64,000 nt of DNA from Hyphomicrobiales bacterium (lineage in GTDB: Bacteria; Pseudomonadota; Alphaproteobacteria; Rhizobiales; MH13): assembly GCA_017642935.1 (NCBI GenBank), contig JAEPOK010000002.1, positions 858,501 to 922,500 on the forward strand, in the 5' to 3' direction. Shown here piece by piece: positions 40,381 through 48,725 of the stretch. Under the pieces are notes generated by a model, which saw nothing but the letters and a program-made list of their open reading frames with translations, was not told the DNA's origin and made no database searches. Each line of letters opens with the position of its first letter. Position 1 is the first letter of the stretch. The translations under genes and the position numbers were made by a program.

Positions 40381-41589
40381 GTGTCCTCATCAGACGTTCC
40401 CAACCAGGCGGCGGCCTCGGCGCCCCGTGCGGCGACGCTATGGGCCTTGTTGCTGGCGTCCTCGCTCACCGTGATGGCGGGCGCCACCATCGCCCCGGCG
40501 CTGCCGCAGATCGAAGCGACGTTCGCCGGTACACCGCAAGTGGAGTTGCTGACGCGGCTGGTGCTGACGGTAACAGCGATCTTCACCGTGATCGGGTCGC
40601 CGCTTGCCGGCCTGTTTGTCGATCGTTTCGGGCGCAAACCACTTCTGATGGTCGGCCTGGTTCTTTACGCGGTGGCCGGCACCAGCGGACTTTACGTTGA
40701 CAGTCTTATGGGCTTGCTGGTCGGGCGTGCCGCGCTTGGGCTGGCGGTCGCCTGCAACATGACGGCGGCCACTACGCTGTTCGCTGATCTCTACAGCGGA
40801 TCGGAACGCGCCAAGGCGCTTGGCCGTCAGTCGGCGTTTATGGGCATTGGCGGCGTTGCGTTCTTATTGCTCGGTGGATGGCTGGCCGAGATGGGCTGGC
40901 GGGCACCGTTTGGCATCTATGTAGCATCGTTCGTCGTCTTGGCGTTGGTGTGGGCGTTTGTCGACGAACCCCGACGCCCCGCGCAGCGTTCACCAGATGA
41001 GCCTGATGTGCCGTGGCCATTGGCGAGCGTCGCGATGATCATGCTGTTCGTGCTCATCGCGCAGGTCGCCTTTTACCTCTGGCCAGTTCAACTGCCCTTT
41101 TTCCTTGGTGAGCGTTTTGGTCTGAGCGGCGCCGCTGTCGGTCTGGCTATCGGGTGTGCTTCGGGCACCACAGCGGTGACGGGGCTACTCTATGGCCGGG
41201 CCCGTACTTTTTTTGGCGATCTCGGGCTGGTCGCCGTCGTCTATGCCCTGCTCGGAGTCACCAACATCCTCCTTGCCAACGCGACCAGCTACCCGATGGT
41301 GCTGGCCACTCTGGTGCTTGGCGGAGCTTCCATCGGCTTGATGTTTCCCCATGGTGCCAACTGGATGACGAGTATCGTTCCAGATGCGCTGCGAGGACGG
41401 GCAGTGGGGTTGGCCTCGGCGGCCCTGTTTTCTGGCCACTTTTTGTCGCCGGTTTTTAGCCAACCGGTCATGCAGGCCGTCGGCTATGGGCCGGGCTATC
41501 AGATCTTTGGACAAATTCTGATTGGCCTCGGCGTCGTGGTCGGAGGTGCAACCTTGATTCACCGTTGGCGTCGTAGCGCAACTGCCTAA
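40381..41589 (+). CDS. MFS transporter, DHA1-like
   Basis: 402 residues from GTG 40381, chosen because GGAG lies five bases upstream; an in-frame GTG at 40357 is the alternative. About 12 transmembrane segments. The loop 2-3 motif is GLFVDRFGRKPLLM, typical of drug/metabolite:H+ antiporters, and motif C-like residues follow in TM5. Substrate unknown. It converges on the YafY-like gene and their stop codons share three bases. Confidence 0.88.
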   Translation: MSSSDVPNQAAASAPRAATLWALLLASSLTVMAGATIAPALPQIEATFAGTPQVELLTRLVLTVTAIFTVIGSPLAGLFVDRFGRKPLLMVGLVLYAVAGTSGLYVDSLMGLLVGRAALGLAVACNMTAATTLFADLYSGSERAKALGRQSAFMGIGGVAFLLLGGWLAEMGWRAPFGIYVASFVVLALVWAFVDEPRRPAQRSPDEPDVPWPLASVAMIMLFVLIAQVAFYLWPVQLPFFLGERFGLSGAAVGLAIGCASGTTAVTGLLYGRARTFFGDLGLVAVVYALLGVTNILLANATSYPMVLATLVLGGASIGLMFPHGANWMTSIVPDALRGRAVGLASAALFSGHFLSPVFSQPVMQAVGYGPGYQIFGQILIGLGVVVGGATLIHRWRRSATA

Positions 41590-42203
41590 GAAAAACGTCG
41601 GGATGAGATGTTGAGGTCACCCCAATCGACCTGGTGGATTGGCGTATCCGGGTTGAGAGCGTCGGTCAGCCTCCAGCCATCGTCTGCCAAGGTCAAAGCG
41701 AGAGGATGAACTTTGCGCGGATTGGCAGAGCGGGCCTGCAGAGTAACGATCTGCTTGTCGCGCACGGCCTGCGCCAGCGCCATCACATAAAGATCGGAGT
41801 CGGCGTTCGGCGGGTCGGGCAGGGCGAACCGCCTGTCTGTCGCTTCAAAGACCGTGCGGGTCCGATCGGGCAGGCTTTCAAGGAATTTTGCGCGTGCCGT
41901 CTCATAAATGCCGCGCAGACCGAGAGCGTCGATAGCCGAGTTGGGCGCCGCCAATTGCAGCGCCATCGCCTCGCCTTCCTGTGTGGTAAGACCGGTGAGG
42001 CGGGTGCGGTAATTGAATCCAAGCTCGATGCCGCCGCCCTGGCCCTGAAACACCACAATCGGCAAACCGGCTTCGCTCATCGCGTCGACGTCGCGCAAAA
42101 TGGTGCGCGGCGCGACTTCCAACTCAGTTGCCAGCTGTTGACTGGTTTGTCGGCCACGGTTCTGCAGGATCAATAGAATGCGCAGGAGTCGCGATGCGCG
42201 CAT
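41586..42203 (-). CDS. YafY-like HTH transcriptional regulator with shortened WYL-like part
   Basis: 205 residues from ATG 42203 (MRASRLLRILLILQNRG), with CGAGG upstream. The frame is open further, but the palindrome at 42232-42248 sits there and the MRASRLL start is canonical. The N-terminal winged HTH_11 is clear (QTSQQLATELEVAPRTILRDVDAMSEAGLPI). A helical middle follows, and the C-terminus (KVHPLALTLADDGWRLTDAL) looks like a compact WYL ligand-sensing domain. Divergent from the SRPBCC gene, so a local repressor or activator is likely. Confidence 0.88.
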   Translation of the reverse strand: MRASRLLRILLILQNRGRQTSQQLATELEVAPRTILRDVDAMSEAGLPIVVFQGQGGGIELGFNYRTRLTGLTTQEGEAMALQLAAPNSAIDALGLRGIYETARAKFLESLPDRTRTVFEATDRRFALPDPPNADSDLYVMALAQAVRDKQIVTLQARSANPRKVHPLALTLADDGWRLTDALNPDTPIHQVDWGDLNISSRRFS

Positions 42204-42231
42204 GGTGGCCTCGCCGAGGGTTTCTTCAACT

Positions 42232-42248
42232 ATGACACAATTTGTCAT
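42232..42248. promoter_or_regulatory. Candidate operator: ATGACA-N5-TGTCAT
   Basis: A perfect 6-bp inverted repeat with a five-base AT-rich spacer, in the 102-bp gap between the divergent YafY-like gene (start 42203) and SRPBCC gene (start 42306). Position and symmetry suit a dimeric regulator such as the YafY-like protein itself. Binding is inference. Confidence 0.6.
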
Positions 42249-42305
42249 ATTTAGGGGTCTAGAGCCGGTCGCAGGCGAAGGCAATCGCGACACAAAGGAC
42301 AGTCC

Positions 42306-42746
42306 ATGGGTTTTTCTTACACGGCGCAATGCAGCATCGCCGCGCCGCCCTCGACCGTTTGGCAGGTGCTCACCGACCGGCAGGCATTGATCGATGGCGA
42401 TTTCGGAATCACGCAGCTTGATGGCAATCTGGCGCCTGGCGGCAAGCTGGTGTTGCGGGCCGCGATCGCACCAAAGCAGGCCTTTAAGCTGAAGGTCACG
42501 GCTTTTGACGTGGACAGGCGCATGGTCTGGACCGGTGGCATGCCGTTTGGTCTCTTTAGTGGCACACGCACCTTCACGCTGGCGCCGGCGGGCGAGGGAA
42601 CCCAATTCACGGTCGAAGAAGTCTTCTCCGGTCCGTTGGCCGGCCTAATCGGCAGGTCCATGCCGGATCTTCAACCGAGCTTCGAGCAGTTTGCCGATGC
42701 GTTGAAACAAACCGCCGAAGAGCGCGCGAAAGGAGACGCGGCATGA
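42306..42746 (+). CDS. SRPBCC (START/AHSA1-like) domain protein
   Basis: 146 residues covering one SRPBCC fold: SIAAPPSTVWQVLTDRQALIDGDFGI at the start, LAPGGKLVLR in the sheet and FADALKQTAEERAKG in the final helix. Such proteins bind hydrophobic ligands. SRPBCC genes commonly sit beside a divergent or co-transcribed regulator, as here. It overlaps the next gene by four bases (ATGA). Confidence 0.9.
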   Translation: MGFSYTAQCSIAAPPSTVWQVLTDRQALIDGDFGITQLDGNLAPGGKLVLRAAIAPKQAFKLKVTAFDVDRRMVWTGGMPFGLFSGTRTFTLAPAGEGTQFTVEEVFSGPLAGLIGRSMPDLQPSFEQFADALKQTAEERAKGDAA

Positions 42747-43174
42747 TCACCTACGGCGCGGGCACGGCGGACGATCCATGGAAACTGAAAACGCCACCAG
42801 GATCGTCGGAATATGAAGCGTGGCGGGATGAGTCAGCTGACCCGCCAGCCTTGGTGGTGCAGGTCGGCAAAACCCGGCTATCCTACCAGTTGCGGGCTTT
42901 GGAGGATGCAGCGACCATGTTGGCAGAGAACGGCGACTGGATCGAGCTTGGCAATGCGGATGAGGGCAAGCCGGTGAAGGTTGGATCGCTGGAGGCGTGG
43001 GCACGCGATGCGGCCAATCCGGTGGGCGGGTATTATGGCCTACGCAAAGGCTATCGTGGGCGGTTCGCCAACTACGTTTCGCCAGTGCTTGAGTTGCTGG
43101 GGCTTGCCGAGTTGGAACACAAGCCACGCGGCAATCGCATCCGAGCGCGCGCAAGGTTGGCAGATGGCGACTGA
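42743..43174 (+). CDS. Conserved protein of unknown function
   Basis: 143 residues. Begins MITYGAGTADDPWKLKTPPG and has the Gly/Tyr-rich motif NPVGGYYGLRKGYRGRFANYV. No signal peptide or membrane segment. I have seen similar proteins in Alphaproteobacteria and Actinobacteria, but know no function. Coupled to the SRPBCC gene upstream (ATGA) and overlapping the HEAT-like gene downstream by 11 bases, so the three probably act together. Confidence 0.8.
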   Translation: MITYGAGTADDPWKLKTPPGSSEYEAWRDESADPPALVVQVGKTRLSYQLRALEDAATMLAENGDWIELGNADEGKPVKVGSLEAWARDAANPVGGYYGLRKGYRGRFANYVSPVLELLGLAELEHKPRGNRIRARARLADGD

Positions 43175-43616
43175 TGCTCTGGCAGCGCTTTACGCCTTTG
43201 ATGGCAAGCGGGTTGCCGGCCTCAAAGCGCTGGTGAAGGCCGATATCGCCGATGCCGATCTGCTGGCGTTGCTTCCTGGGTCGCACGAGATCGCGGCGAC
43301 CTGGGTTTTGAAGGCGCGGCTTGAAGCGGGCCTGCTGGGTGACGCAGCGCAGAGGCAGGTTTTTGAGCCATTGCCGCAGCTCACTGAGCCGGACGCCATC
43401 CTGCATCTTTTACAGATGGTGCAGCTTGCGCCTTTTGCATCGGCGGACGATGTCCGCCCATTCCTCACCCATAAACGCACCCTGGTCCGGGTCTGGGCCT
43501 TGGATGCGCTGGCTCGTCTGGCGCCCGACGAGGCGGCACCCCTGATCGAGGCGGCGCTGGATGATCCGTCCGCGGCGATGCGCGCGCGTGCGCGCGCCTT
43601 AGCGACCGGATCGTAG
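43164..43616 (+). CDS. HEAT-repeat-like small protein
   Basis: 150 residues from ATG 43164, inside the end of the previous gene. Almost all alpha-helical and Ala/Leu-rich. Repeating helix pairs such as THKRTLVRVWALDALARLAPDEA and EAALDDPSAAMRARARAL are typical HEAT repeats, usually protein-binding scaffolds. A longer frame from 42981 overlaps the upstream gene in another frame and is rejected. Confidence 0.75.
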   Translation: MATDALAALYAFDGKRVAGLKALVKADIADADLLALLPGSHEIAATWVLKARLEAGLLGDAAQRQVFEPLPQLTEPDAILHLLQMVQLAPFASADDVRPFLTHKRTLVRVWALDALARLAPDEAAPLIEAALDDPSAAMRARARALATGS

Positions 43617-43679
43617 GACGGCTGCCCAACACCGATTGCGCGCTCGATTTTCACCGCGCTTGTCGTTAGAATCGCCTGC

Positions 43680-44102
43680 ATGATTGGTGTTTCGATCCGA
43701 CGGCTCACGCCTGAACTTGCCTCCTCCTTCCCATCGGTGGCGGACGAGGTTTTCGATGCCGAGCCGACCAGCGAGCATCTGGAGAAGCTCGCCTTGATGC
43801 CGGGCCACGCCTTGTTCGTCGGCATCGGCGGCGAGGTCGTTGTGGGTCAGCTCCTGGCGATGATCCAGTTCCAAGCTGACCGCCCGCCACAGCTTTACAT
43901 CGATAATCTCGGTGTCGCGCCGCCTTTCAAGCGGCAGGGTGTGGCGCGCGGCCTGTTTGATGCGGCCATGGCTTGGGGCCGGGATAGCGGCTGCGACAGT
44001 GTTTGGCTCGCCACCGATGTCGGGAACTCCGAAGCGCGCGGGTTTTATGCTTCGCTCGGTTTCACGCGCGAACCGGCGGACGTTTACTCGGGGTCTTTGT
44101 AG
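43680..44102 (+). CDS. GNAT family N-acetyltransferase
   Basis: 140 residues from ATG 43680. The acetyl-CoA binding motif A is present: YIDNLGVAPPFKRQGVARGLFDAAMAWG, with the R/Q-x-x-G-x-A part QGVARG. The C-terminal NSEARGFYASLGF is motif B-like. The substrate is unknown. It starts 63 bp after the HEAT-like gene. Confidence 0.88.
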   Translation: MIGVSIRRLTPELASSFPSVADEVFDAEPTSEHLEKLALMPGHALFVGIGGEVVVGQLLAMIQFQADRPPQLYIDNLGVAPPFKRQGVARGLFDAAMAWGRDSGCDSVWLATDVGNSEARGFYASLGFTREPADVYSGSL

Positions 44103-44109
44103 CCTCTCT

Positions 44110-44189
44110 TGTCATTCCGGAAGCGCAACGCGCTGTCCGGGATCACCTCGTCCTGTCCGCTTCGATCCCGGCTCAAGGCCGGGATGACA
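44110..44189. repeat. Palindromic intergenic repeat (alphaproteobacterial REP-like)
   Basis: Outer arms TGTCATTCCGG (44110-44120) and CCGGGATGACA (44179-44189) are complementary with one mismatch, and inner parts (CCGGGATCACC ... GATCCCGGCTCAAGG) also pair. The phrase TGTCAT..CCGG / CCGGGATGACA recurs between genes in many Alphaproteobacteria. Located between the acetyltransferase and clpB. It may also act as a terminator or mRNA stabiliser. Confidence 0.75.
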
Positions 44190-44363
44190 CATGCAACGCT
44201 GACCCCCTTCAAACCGCTTTCTCGATCCCCATATCCAGTTCAACGCTGAACGCTGCCTTGCGGGTTCGGCTTGAACTGACCGGAGCGCCTTAGGGGTTCC
44301 GGCCTTGTGTGAGACCTGCCCGATGACCTGAAGGGGTGTCGGTGGGTGCATGGAGGATGCGTT

Positions 44364-47000
44364 ATGAATCTTGAGAACTACACCGAACGGGCGCGCGGCT
44401 TTCTGCAGGCCGCCCAGACGAGTGCGCTGGCCAAGGGCCATCAGCGCCTGTTGCCCGACCATTTGCTCAAAGCTCTAATTGACGACAGCGAAGGCTTTGC
44501 TGCGCGCCTGATCGAGGCCGCAGGTGGCAAACCCGACGTCGTCAAAACCCAAGTTGAGCAGAGCCTCGCCAAGCAGCCTGCCGTCGAAGGCGGTGGCGGT
44601 CAGCTTTACATGGACCCGGCCATGGCGCGGGTGTTCACCACCGCTGATGAAGCCGCGAAAAAAGCTGGCGACAGCTATGTGACGGTGGAGCGTCTGCTGC
44701 TCGCGCTGGCGCTGGATGCCAAATCGGACGCTGGCAAAGCGTTGAAGGCCGGCGGCGTGACGCCGCAGAGCCTCAACAGCGCTATCGAAGAAATCCGCCA
44801 GGGCCGCACGGCCAACACCGCCTCGGCTGAAGAAGGCTATGACGCGCTGAAAAAATATGCCCGCGACCTCACCGAAGCAGCCCGAGAGGGCAAGCTTGAT
44901 CCGGTAATCGGGCGCGATGAAGAAATCCGCCGGGCGATCCAGGTGCTATCGCGCCGGACGAAGAACAATCCCGTGCTCATCGGTGAACCCGGCGTCGGTA
45001 AGACCGCTATTGCCGAAGGTTTGGCGCTGCGCATCGTCAATGGCGATGTGCCGGAAAGCTTGCGCGATAAGCAGTTGATGGCGCTCGACATGGGCTCCTT
45101 GATCGCGGGCGCAAAGTTCCGCGGTGAGTTCGAGGAGCGGCTGAAAGCCGTGCTTTCGGAAATCGAAACGGCAGCTGGCGGCATCATTTTGTTCATCGAC
45201 GAAATGCACACGCTCGTTGGCGCCGGTAAGGCCGATGGCGCGATGGACGCCTCCAACCTTTTGAAGCCTGCCTTGGCGCGTGGCGAGCTGCACTGTGTTG
45301 GCGCGACGACGCTCGATGAATACCGCAAGCACGTGGAAAAGGACGCGGCTTTGGCTCGCCGGTTCCAGCCGGTGATGGTGAGCGAGCCGACGGTGGAAGA
45401 CACCGTTTCGATCCTGCGCGGGCTGAAGGAAAAGTACGAGCTGCACCATGGTGTGCGCATTCTGGATGCCGCTTTGGTGTCGGCGGCCTCGCTCTCCAAC
45501 CGCTACATCACGGATCGGTTTCTGCCGGACAAAGCCATCGATTTGATGGACGAAGCGTCATCCCGGTTGAGGATGCAGGTGGACAGCAAGCCGGAAGAGC
45601 TGGACGAGCTCGATCGACGTGTGATCCAGCTGAAAATTGAGCGCGAAGCGTTGAAGAAAGAGACCGATACTGCTTCCAAGGACCGCCTTGAGAAGCTGGA
45701 AGCCGAGCTCTCAGAACTTGAGCAGAAGTCCGCGGAAATGACGGCGCGCTGGCAGGCGGAAAAGGACAAGCTTGCCGACGCCAATACGCTCAAAGAGCAG
45801 CTTGATGAGGCCCGCACACAGCTTGAGCAGGCACAGCGGCAAGGTGACCTCGCCAAGGCCGGGGAGCTTGCCTATGGCGCGATCCCGGACCTTGAGAAGA
45901 AGCTGACCGAAGCCGAAGAGGCCGGTGAACGTGACGACATGGTCGAAGAGGCGGTAACGCCCGACATGATCGCCCATGTGGTCTCGCGCTGGACCGGTGT
46001 GCCTGTCGATAAGATGCTCGAAGGCGAGCGCGAGAAACTGCTGCGCATGGAAGACGAGCTGGCGACCCGCGTGGTTGGCCAGGCCGAAGCCGTGCACGCC
46101 GTTTCCACCGCCGTGCGCCGTTCGCGCGCTGGCTTGCAGGATCCGAACAGGCCACTTGGCTCGTTCCTGTTCCTTGGGCCGACGGGCGTCGGTAAAACCG
46201 AGCTCACCAAAGCGCTGGCGACCTTCCTGTTCGATGATGAGCACGCCATGGTGCGGCTCGACATGTCGGAGTTCATGGAAAAGCACGCGGTGGCCCGTCT
46301 CATCGGCGCGCCTCCGGGCTATGTCGGCTACGACGAGGGCGGTGCGCTCACCGAAGCTGTTCGCCGCCGACCCTATCAGGTGTTGTTGTTCGACGAGGTG
46401 GAGAAAGCCCACCCGGACGTCTTCAACGTCCTCTTGCAGGTGCTTGATGATGGTCGCCTGACCGATGGTCAGGGCCGCACGGTCGACTTCAAGAACACGC
46501 TCATCATCATGACCTCCAACCTTGGCGCGGAATATCTGGTTGCTGCTAAGGACGACGAGGACATGTCGGGCGTGCGCGACAATGTGATGGAGATGGTGCG
46601 CGGGCACTTCCGGCCCGAGTTCCTCAACCGTCTGGATGAAATCGTGCTCTTTGAGCGGCTCAAACGCAGCGAAATGGGCGCGATTGTCGATATCCAGATG
46701 GGGCGCCTGCATGCCCTGTTGGAGGATCGCAAGATCACTGTTGATCTGGATGATACCGCCCGTGAATGGTTGGCCGACAAGGGCTACGACCCAGCCTATG
46801 GCGCACGGCCTTTGAAAAGGGTCATCCAGCGCGACCTTCAGGACCCGCTTGCGGAGAAAATCCTCGAAGGATCCGTCAAGGATGGCGATCTGGTGAAAGT
46901 GTCCGCCGGTAAGTTCGACAACGGTGCCGACCGCCTCATCTTCGAAGTCGTCGGGACGCCCGACAGCGATGAGTCGGGCTCAGAGCAAGTGGCGGCTTAG
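44364..47000 (+). CDS. clpB: ATP-dependent disaggregase chaperone ClpB
   Basis: Works with DnaK to recover proteins from aggregates after heat stress. From ATG 44364 ([12 protein letters not shown]), which has GGAGG seven bases upstream, it is 878 residues. The N-domain is followed by AAA+ 1 with Walker A GEPGVGKT (about 207-214) and [10 protein letters not shown] coiled-coil M-domain (about 405-530) follows, and then AAA+ 2 with Walker A GPTGVGKT (about 605-612). A CTTGAA at 44270-44275 could be part of a heat-shock promoter, but the -10 match is poor. Confidence 0.98.
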   Translation: MNLENYTERARGFLQAAQTSALAKGHQRLLPDHLLKALIDDSEGFAARLIEAAGGKPDVVKTQVEQSLAKQPAVEGGGGQLYMDPAMARVFTTADEAAKKAGDSYVTVERLLLALALDAKSDAGKALKAGGVTPQSLNSAIEEIRQGRTANTASAEEGYDALKKYARDLTEAAREGKLDPVIGRDEEIRRAIQVLSRRTKNNPVLIGEPGVGKTAIAEGLALRIVNGDVPESLRDKQLMALDMGSLIAGAKFRGEFEERLKAVLSEIETAAGGIILFIDEMHTLVGAGKADGAMDASNLLKPALARGELHCVGATTLDEYRKHVEKDAALARRFQPVMVSEPTVEDTVSILRGLKEKYELHHGVRILDAALVSAASLSNRYITDRFLPDKAIDLMDEASSRLRMQVDSKPEELDELDRRVIQLKIEREALKKETDTASKDRLEKLEAELSELEQKSAEMTARWQAEKDKLADANTLKEQLDEARTQLEQAQRQGDLAKAGELAYGAIPDLEKKLTEAEEAGERDDMVEEAVTPDMIAHVVSRWTGVPVDKMLEGEREKLLRMEDELATRVVGQAEAVHAVSTAVRRSRAGLQDPNRPLGSFLFLGPTGVGKTELTKALATFLFDDEHAMVRLDMSEFMEKHAVARLIGAPPGYVGYDEGGALTEAVRRRPYQVLLFDEVEKAHPDVFNVLLQVLDDGRLTDGQGRTVDFKNTLIIMTSNLGAEYLVAAKDDEDMSGVRDNVMEMVRGHFRPEFLNRLDEIVLFERLKRSEMGAIVDIQMGRLHALLEDRKITVDLDDTAREWLADKGYDPAYGARPLKRVIQRDLQDPLAEKILEGSVKDGDLVKVSAGKFDNGADRLIFEVVGTPDSDESGSEQVAA

Positions 47001-47016
47001 GTTGTCGACATACGCA

Positions 47017-47047
47017 AGCCCCGGAACGCAGCAGCGTATCCGGGGCT
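47017..47047. terminator. Hairpin between convergent genes
   Basis: AGCCCCGGA (47017-47025) pairs perfectly with TCCGGGGCT (47039-47047) around a 13-base loop. It lies between the clpB stop and the end of the opposite gene (47050). There is no T run on either side, so termination is uncertain; it may be a repeat-type element. Confidence 0.45.
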
Positions 47048-47049
47048 AG

Positions 47050-47817
47050 CTAGAAGGCTAAGCCTTGTTGTTCGGGTTCATCCACCCGCAATATACCTAG
47101 AAGCTGCCAAGTCTGTGGGCGGCTCATCATATTGCCCAGACAGAAAACCATTCCCTTTTGCGGGTAGTCTTCATTGAACGTGTGATCCATCCAGCTCAGT
47201 GTTTTCTCGTCTGAGCCTAAACGTTGGCGGCCGTTGAAGAACATGGCATGCGCTTCCCAATCGCCGTTGGTGAAGTTGTGGCTCCCATCTGCATCGTCGA
47301 ATCGAAACTTGAACTCGTAAGGCGAGGGTTCGATAGCTGCCAATTCTTTATCAAAGATTCCAAGTTGCGATGCAGCATCTTTATACCTTTGGCGTTCTGC
47401 TTGAACATCGCTCATTGATTTGGATTTCCAAGAAAACCGCGCGTTCTTCGGGCGGATGATCGCCAACGATCTGCCGGCAGTGATCGCTTCGCTTATAGAC
47501 TCAGCTAGAAATGGCTCGAGAAATGTCGCCCTTTCCGCTTTGGGCATCTGACCGTCGATGCTGATGCTGTCTTCCATCACGTGACAGCTTTCCGACCGAC
47601 TGTCGCGGGTCGGCTTCCGGAATTTGAAATAGACGGAATCCCAGCGCTTAAATGATTTCTCACCTGATAGATGTCGAAACCTGATGGGGAACAGCCGCTT
47701 CAGTTCGCCATAGCTGGTTATTCCAGCGCAACACACCGTCTCGCCGTGGGTTTGGCTACGCTGCGGCAGCGCTTTCACTAGGATGAAAACTCGGCATTCT
47801 TGAAGCGTTACGGACAT
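47050..47817 (-). CDS. DUF488-associated protein of unknown function
   Basis: 255 residues from ATG 47817; this overlaps the DUF488 gene by 62 bases, and an ATG at 47871 is also possible. The N-terminal part (VFILVKALPQRSQTHGETVC then CAGI...GELKRLFPIRFRHL and RDSRSESCHV) matches, from memory, a widespread uncharacterised family that often lies beside DUF488 genes. The C-terminal part (FKFRFDDADGSHNFTNGDWE and FCLGNMMSRPQTWQLLGILR) is also typical of it. No catalytic motif is recognised. The DNA is visibly less GC-rich than its neighbours, hinting at transfer. Confidence 0.75.
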   Translation of the reverse strand: MSVTLQECRVFILVKALPQRSQTHGETVCCAGITSYGELKRLFPIRFRHLSGEKSFKRWDSVYFKFRKPTRDSRSESCHVMEDSISIDGQMPKAERATFLEPFLAESISEAITAGRSLAIIRPKNARFSWKSKSMSDVQAERQRYKDAASQLGIFDKELAAIEPSPYEFKFRFDDADGSHNFTNGDWEAHAMFFNGRQRLGSDEKTLSWMDHTFNEDYPQKGMVFCLGNMMSRPQTWQLLGILRVDEPEQQGLAF

Positions 47818-48271
47818 AGCAATCCGGATCATCGCCGTAGAGGTTGAAGCGCTGCAAATCAGCAGCCTCAATCAATCGGTCTGCCACTATTGATCTGTGA
47901 CAGTATCGAGCTTCGCGCTCAAAGCACAAGAGGCAGGTTGGCTGAATTAAGACGACGCGCAGAAGTTTATCGAGTTCTACCTGTGCTTCATCCGTTTCTA
48001 TATGCGTGTTGTAAATCTTCTCGAACAACCCATAGTCGCCACGCCTCGCAGCTTCTCGGCCTGGCTTAGGGTCCCCAAGTTTTGGGAAATGGAGGTACTC
48101 AATTCCCTCCTTATCGAGGCGCTCGCGAAGTTTGTTCTTTGAAAAGCCCTTTTTTCGCGAGATGGGCACGGCCCTCACATCTGCCAACCGCTTTATGCCG
48201 ATCAGCTTCAATGAACGAATAAATCGTTCAATATCAGTGCCTTCGTAGCCAATCGTGTATACGATGCTCAT
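47756..48271 (-). CDS. DUF488 family protein
   Basis: 171 residues from ATG 48271. Family signatures are clear: VYTIGYEGTDIERFI at the start, LADVRAVPISRKKGFSK, then CLLCFEREARYCHRSIVADRL with Cys pairs and an Arg/His-rich segment that could form an active or metal site. Function of DUF488 is not established to my knowledge. It is the first gene of a two-gene unit with the overlapping 47050-47817 gene, in AT-richer DNA between clpB and an antiporter gene. Confidence 0.88.
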   Translation of the reverse strand: MSIVYTIGYEGTDIERFIRSLKLIGIKRLADVRAVPISRKKGFSKNKLRERLDKEGIEYLHFPKLGDPKPGREAARRGDYGLFEKIYNTHIETDEAQVELDKLLRVVLIQPTCLLCFEREARYCHRSIVADRLIEAADLQRFNLYGDDPDCYVRNASRMPSFHPSESAAAA

Positions 48272-48351
48272 GAGTAGCCTTTGATTGTGAAGCGCGCTTC
48301 TCCTGCGTCTTGGTTAACAATATGTCAAGCAAACGTTAAGGGGGCCTTAAG

Positions 48352-48393
48352 CTACCTCCTACCTCCTACCTCCTACCTCCTACCTCCTACCTC
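48352..48393. repeat. Six tandem copies of CTACCTC
   Basis: Six perfect back-to-back 7-bp units, then a diverged CTTCATC. They lie about 80 bp upstream of the DUF488 start. A 7-bp unit is not a multiple of three and would slip frame if coding; copy number probably varies between strains. Confidence 0.95.
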
Positions 48394-48415
48394 CTTCATC
48401 GTCTCGGTGCGCATT

Positions 48416-48559
48416 TCAGCCGTTTTCCCAAGCGTCGTCCGTCTGCGCGGTGTGCAGGTCATAATCGGCTTGCAGGCTGAGCCACATATCCAGCCTTTGA
48501 CAGTCGGGTCTGGTGAATAGGCCCAACGTGCTCTGAACTTTACTGAGCGGGTTACTACG
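48416..48559 (-). pseudogene. Decayed fragment resembling the C-terminus of a HigA-type antitoxin
   Basis: A minus-strand frame of 47 codons without a start, ending at a stop at 48416-48418. It contains PLSKV, then LGLF, and WLSLQADYDLHTAQ. This resembles the C-terminal half of HigA-family antidotes, where ALRLGLFFGTSPEFWLNLQARYDL-like text is typical. The HTH part is missing and an in-frame stop lies just upstream. No HigB toxin was found next to it. Probably a relic of a toxin-antitoxin module. Confidence 0.45.
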
Positions 48560-48725
48560 ACTTCAAACAGTGTGGGCGCTTCTTTATCGCTCTGATGACA
48601 TTAGATTTGTCTGATCAATCAGTTTGTTTGGATAACGTCATGCGCTGCGGTACCCCCCGAACCAAAGATACACCTGCAACGATTTTTGGAGCCAGAGAGC
48701 AGCCCGCTAGCGCTACACCTGCGCC

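Larger units (their letters stand above)
48272..48725. other. Non-coding gap holding repeat and relic
   Basis: The 454-bp gap between the DUF488 gene and the antiporter. It holds the 7-bp repeat array and the HigA-like relic described separately, and a CTGAT-CA-ATCAG palindrome at 48611-48622. Otherwise I see no gene. Its lower GC compared with flanks suggests foreign origin. Confidence 0.5.

Noticed and set aside
44270..44293. Possible heat-shock promoter (CTTGAA ... CCTTAG) before clpB
   Set aside because: The -10 part matches poorly and the spacing is short; noted only within the clpB entry.
45711..46712. 333-codon minus-strand open frame opposite clpB
   Set aside because: Shadow frame; clpB on the plus strand is unambiguous.
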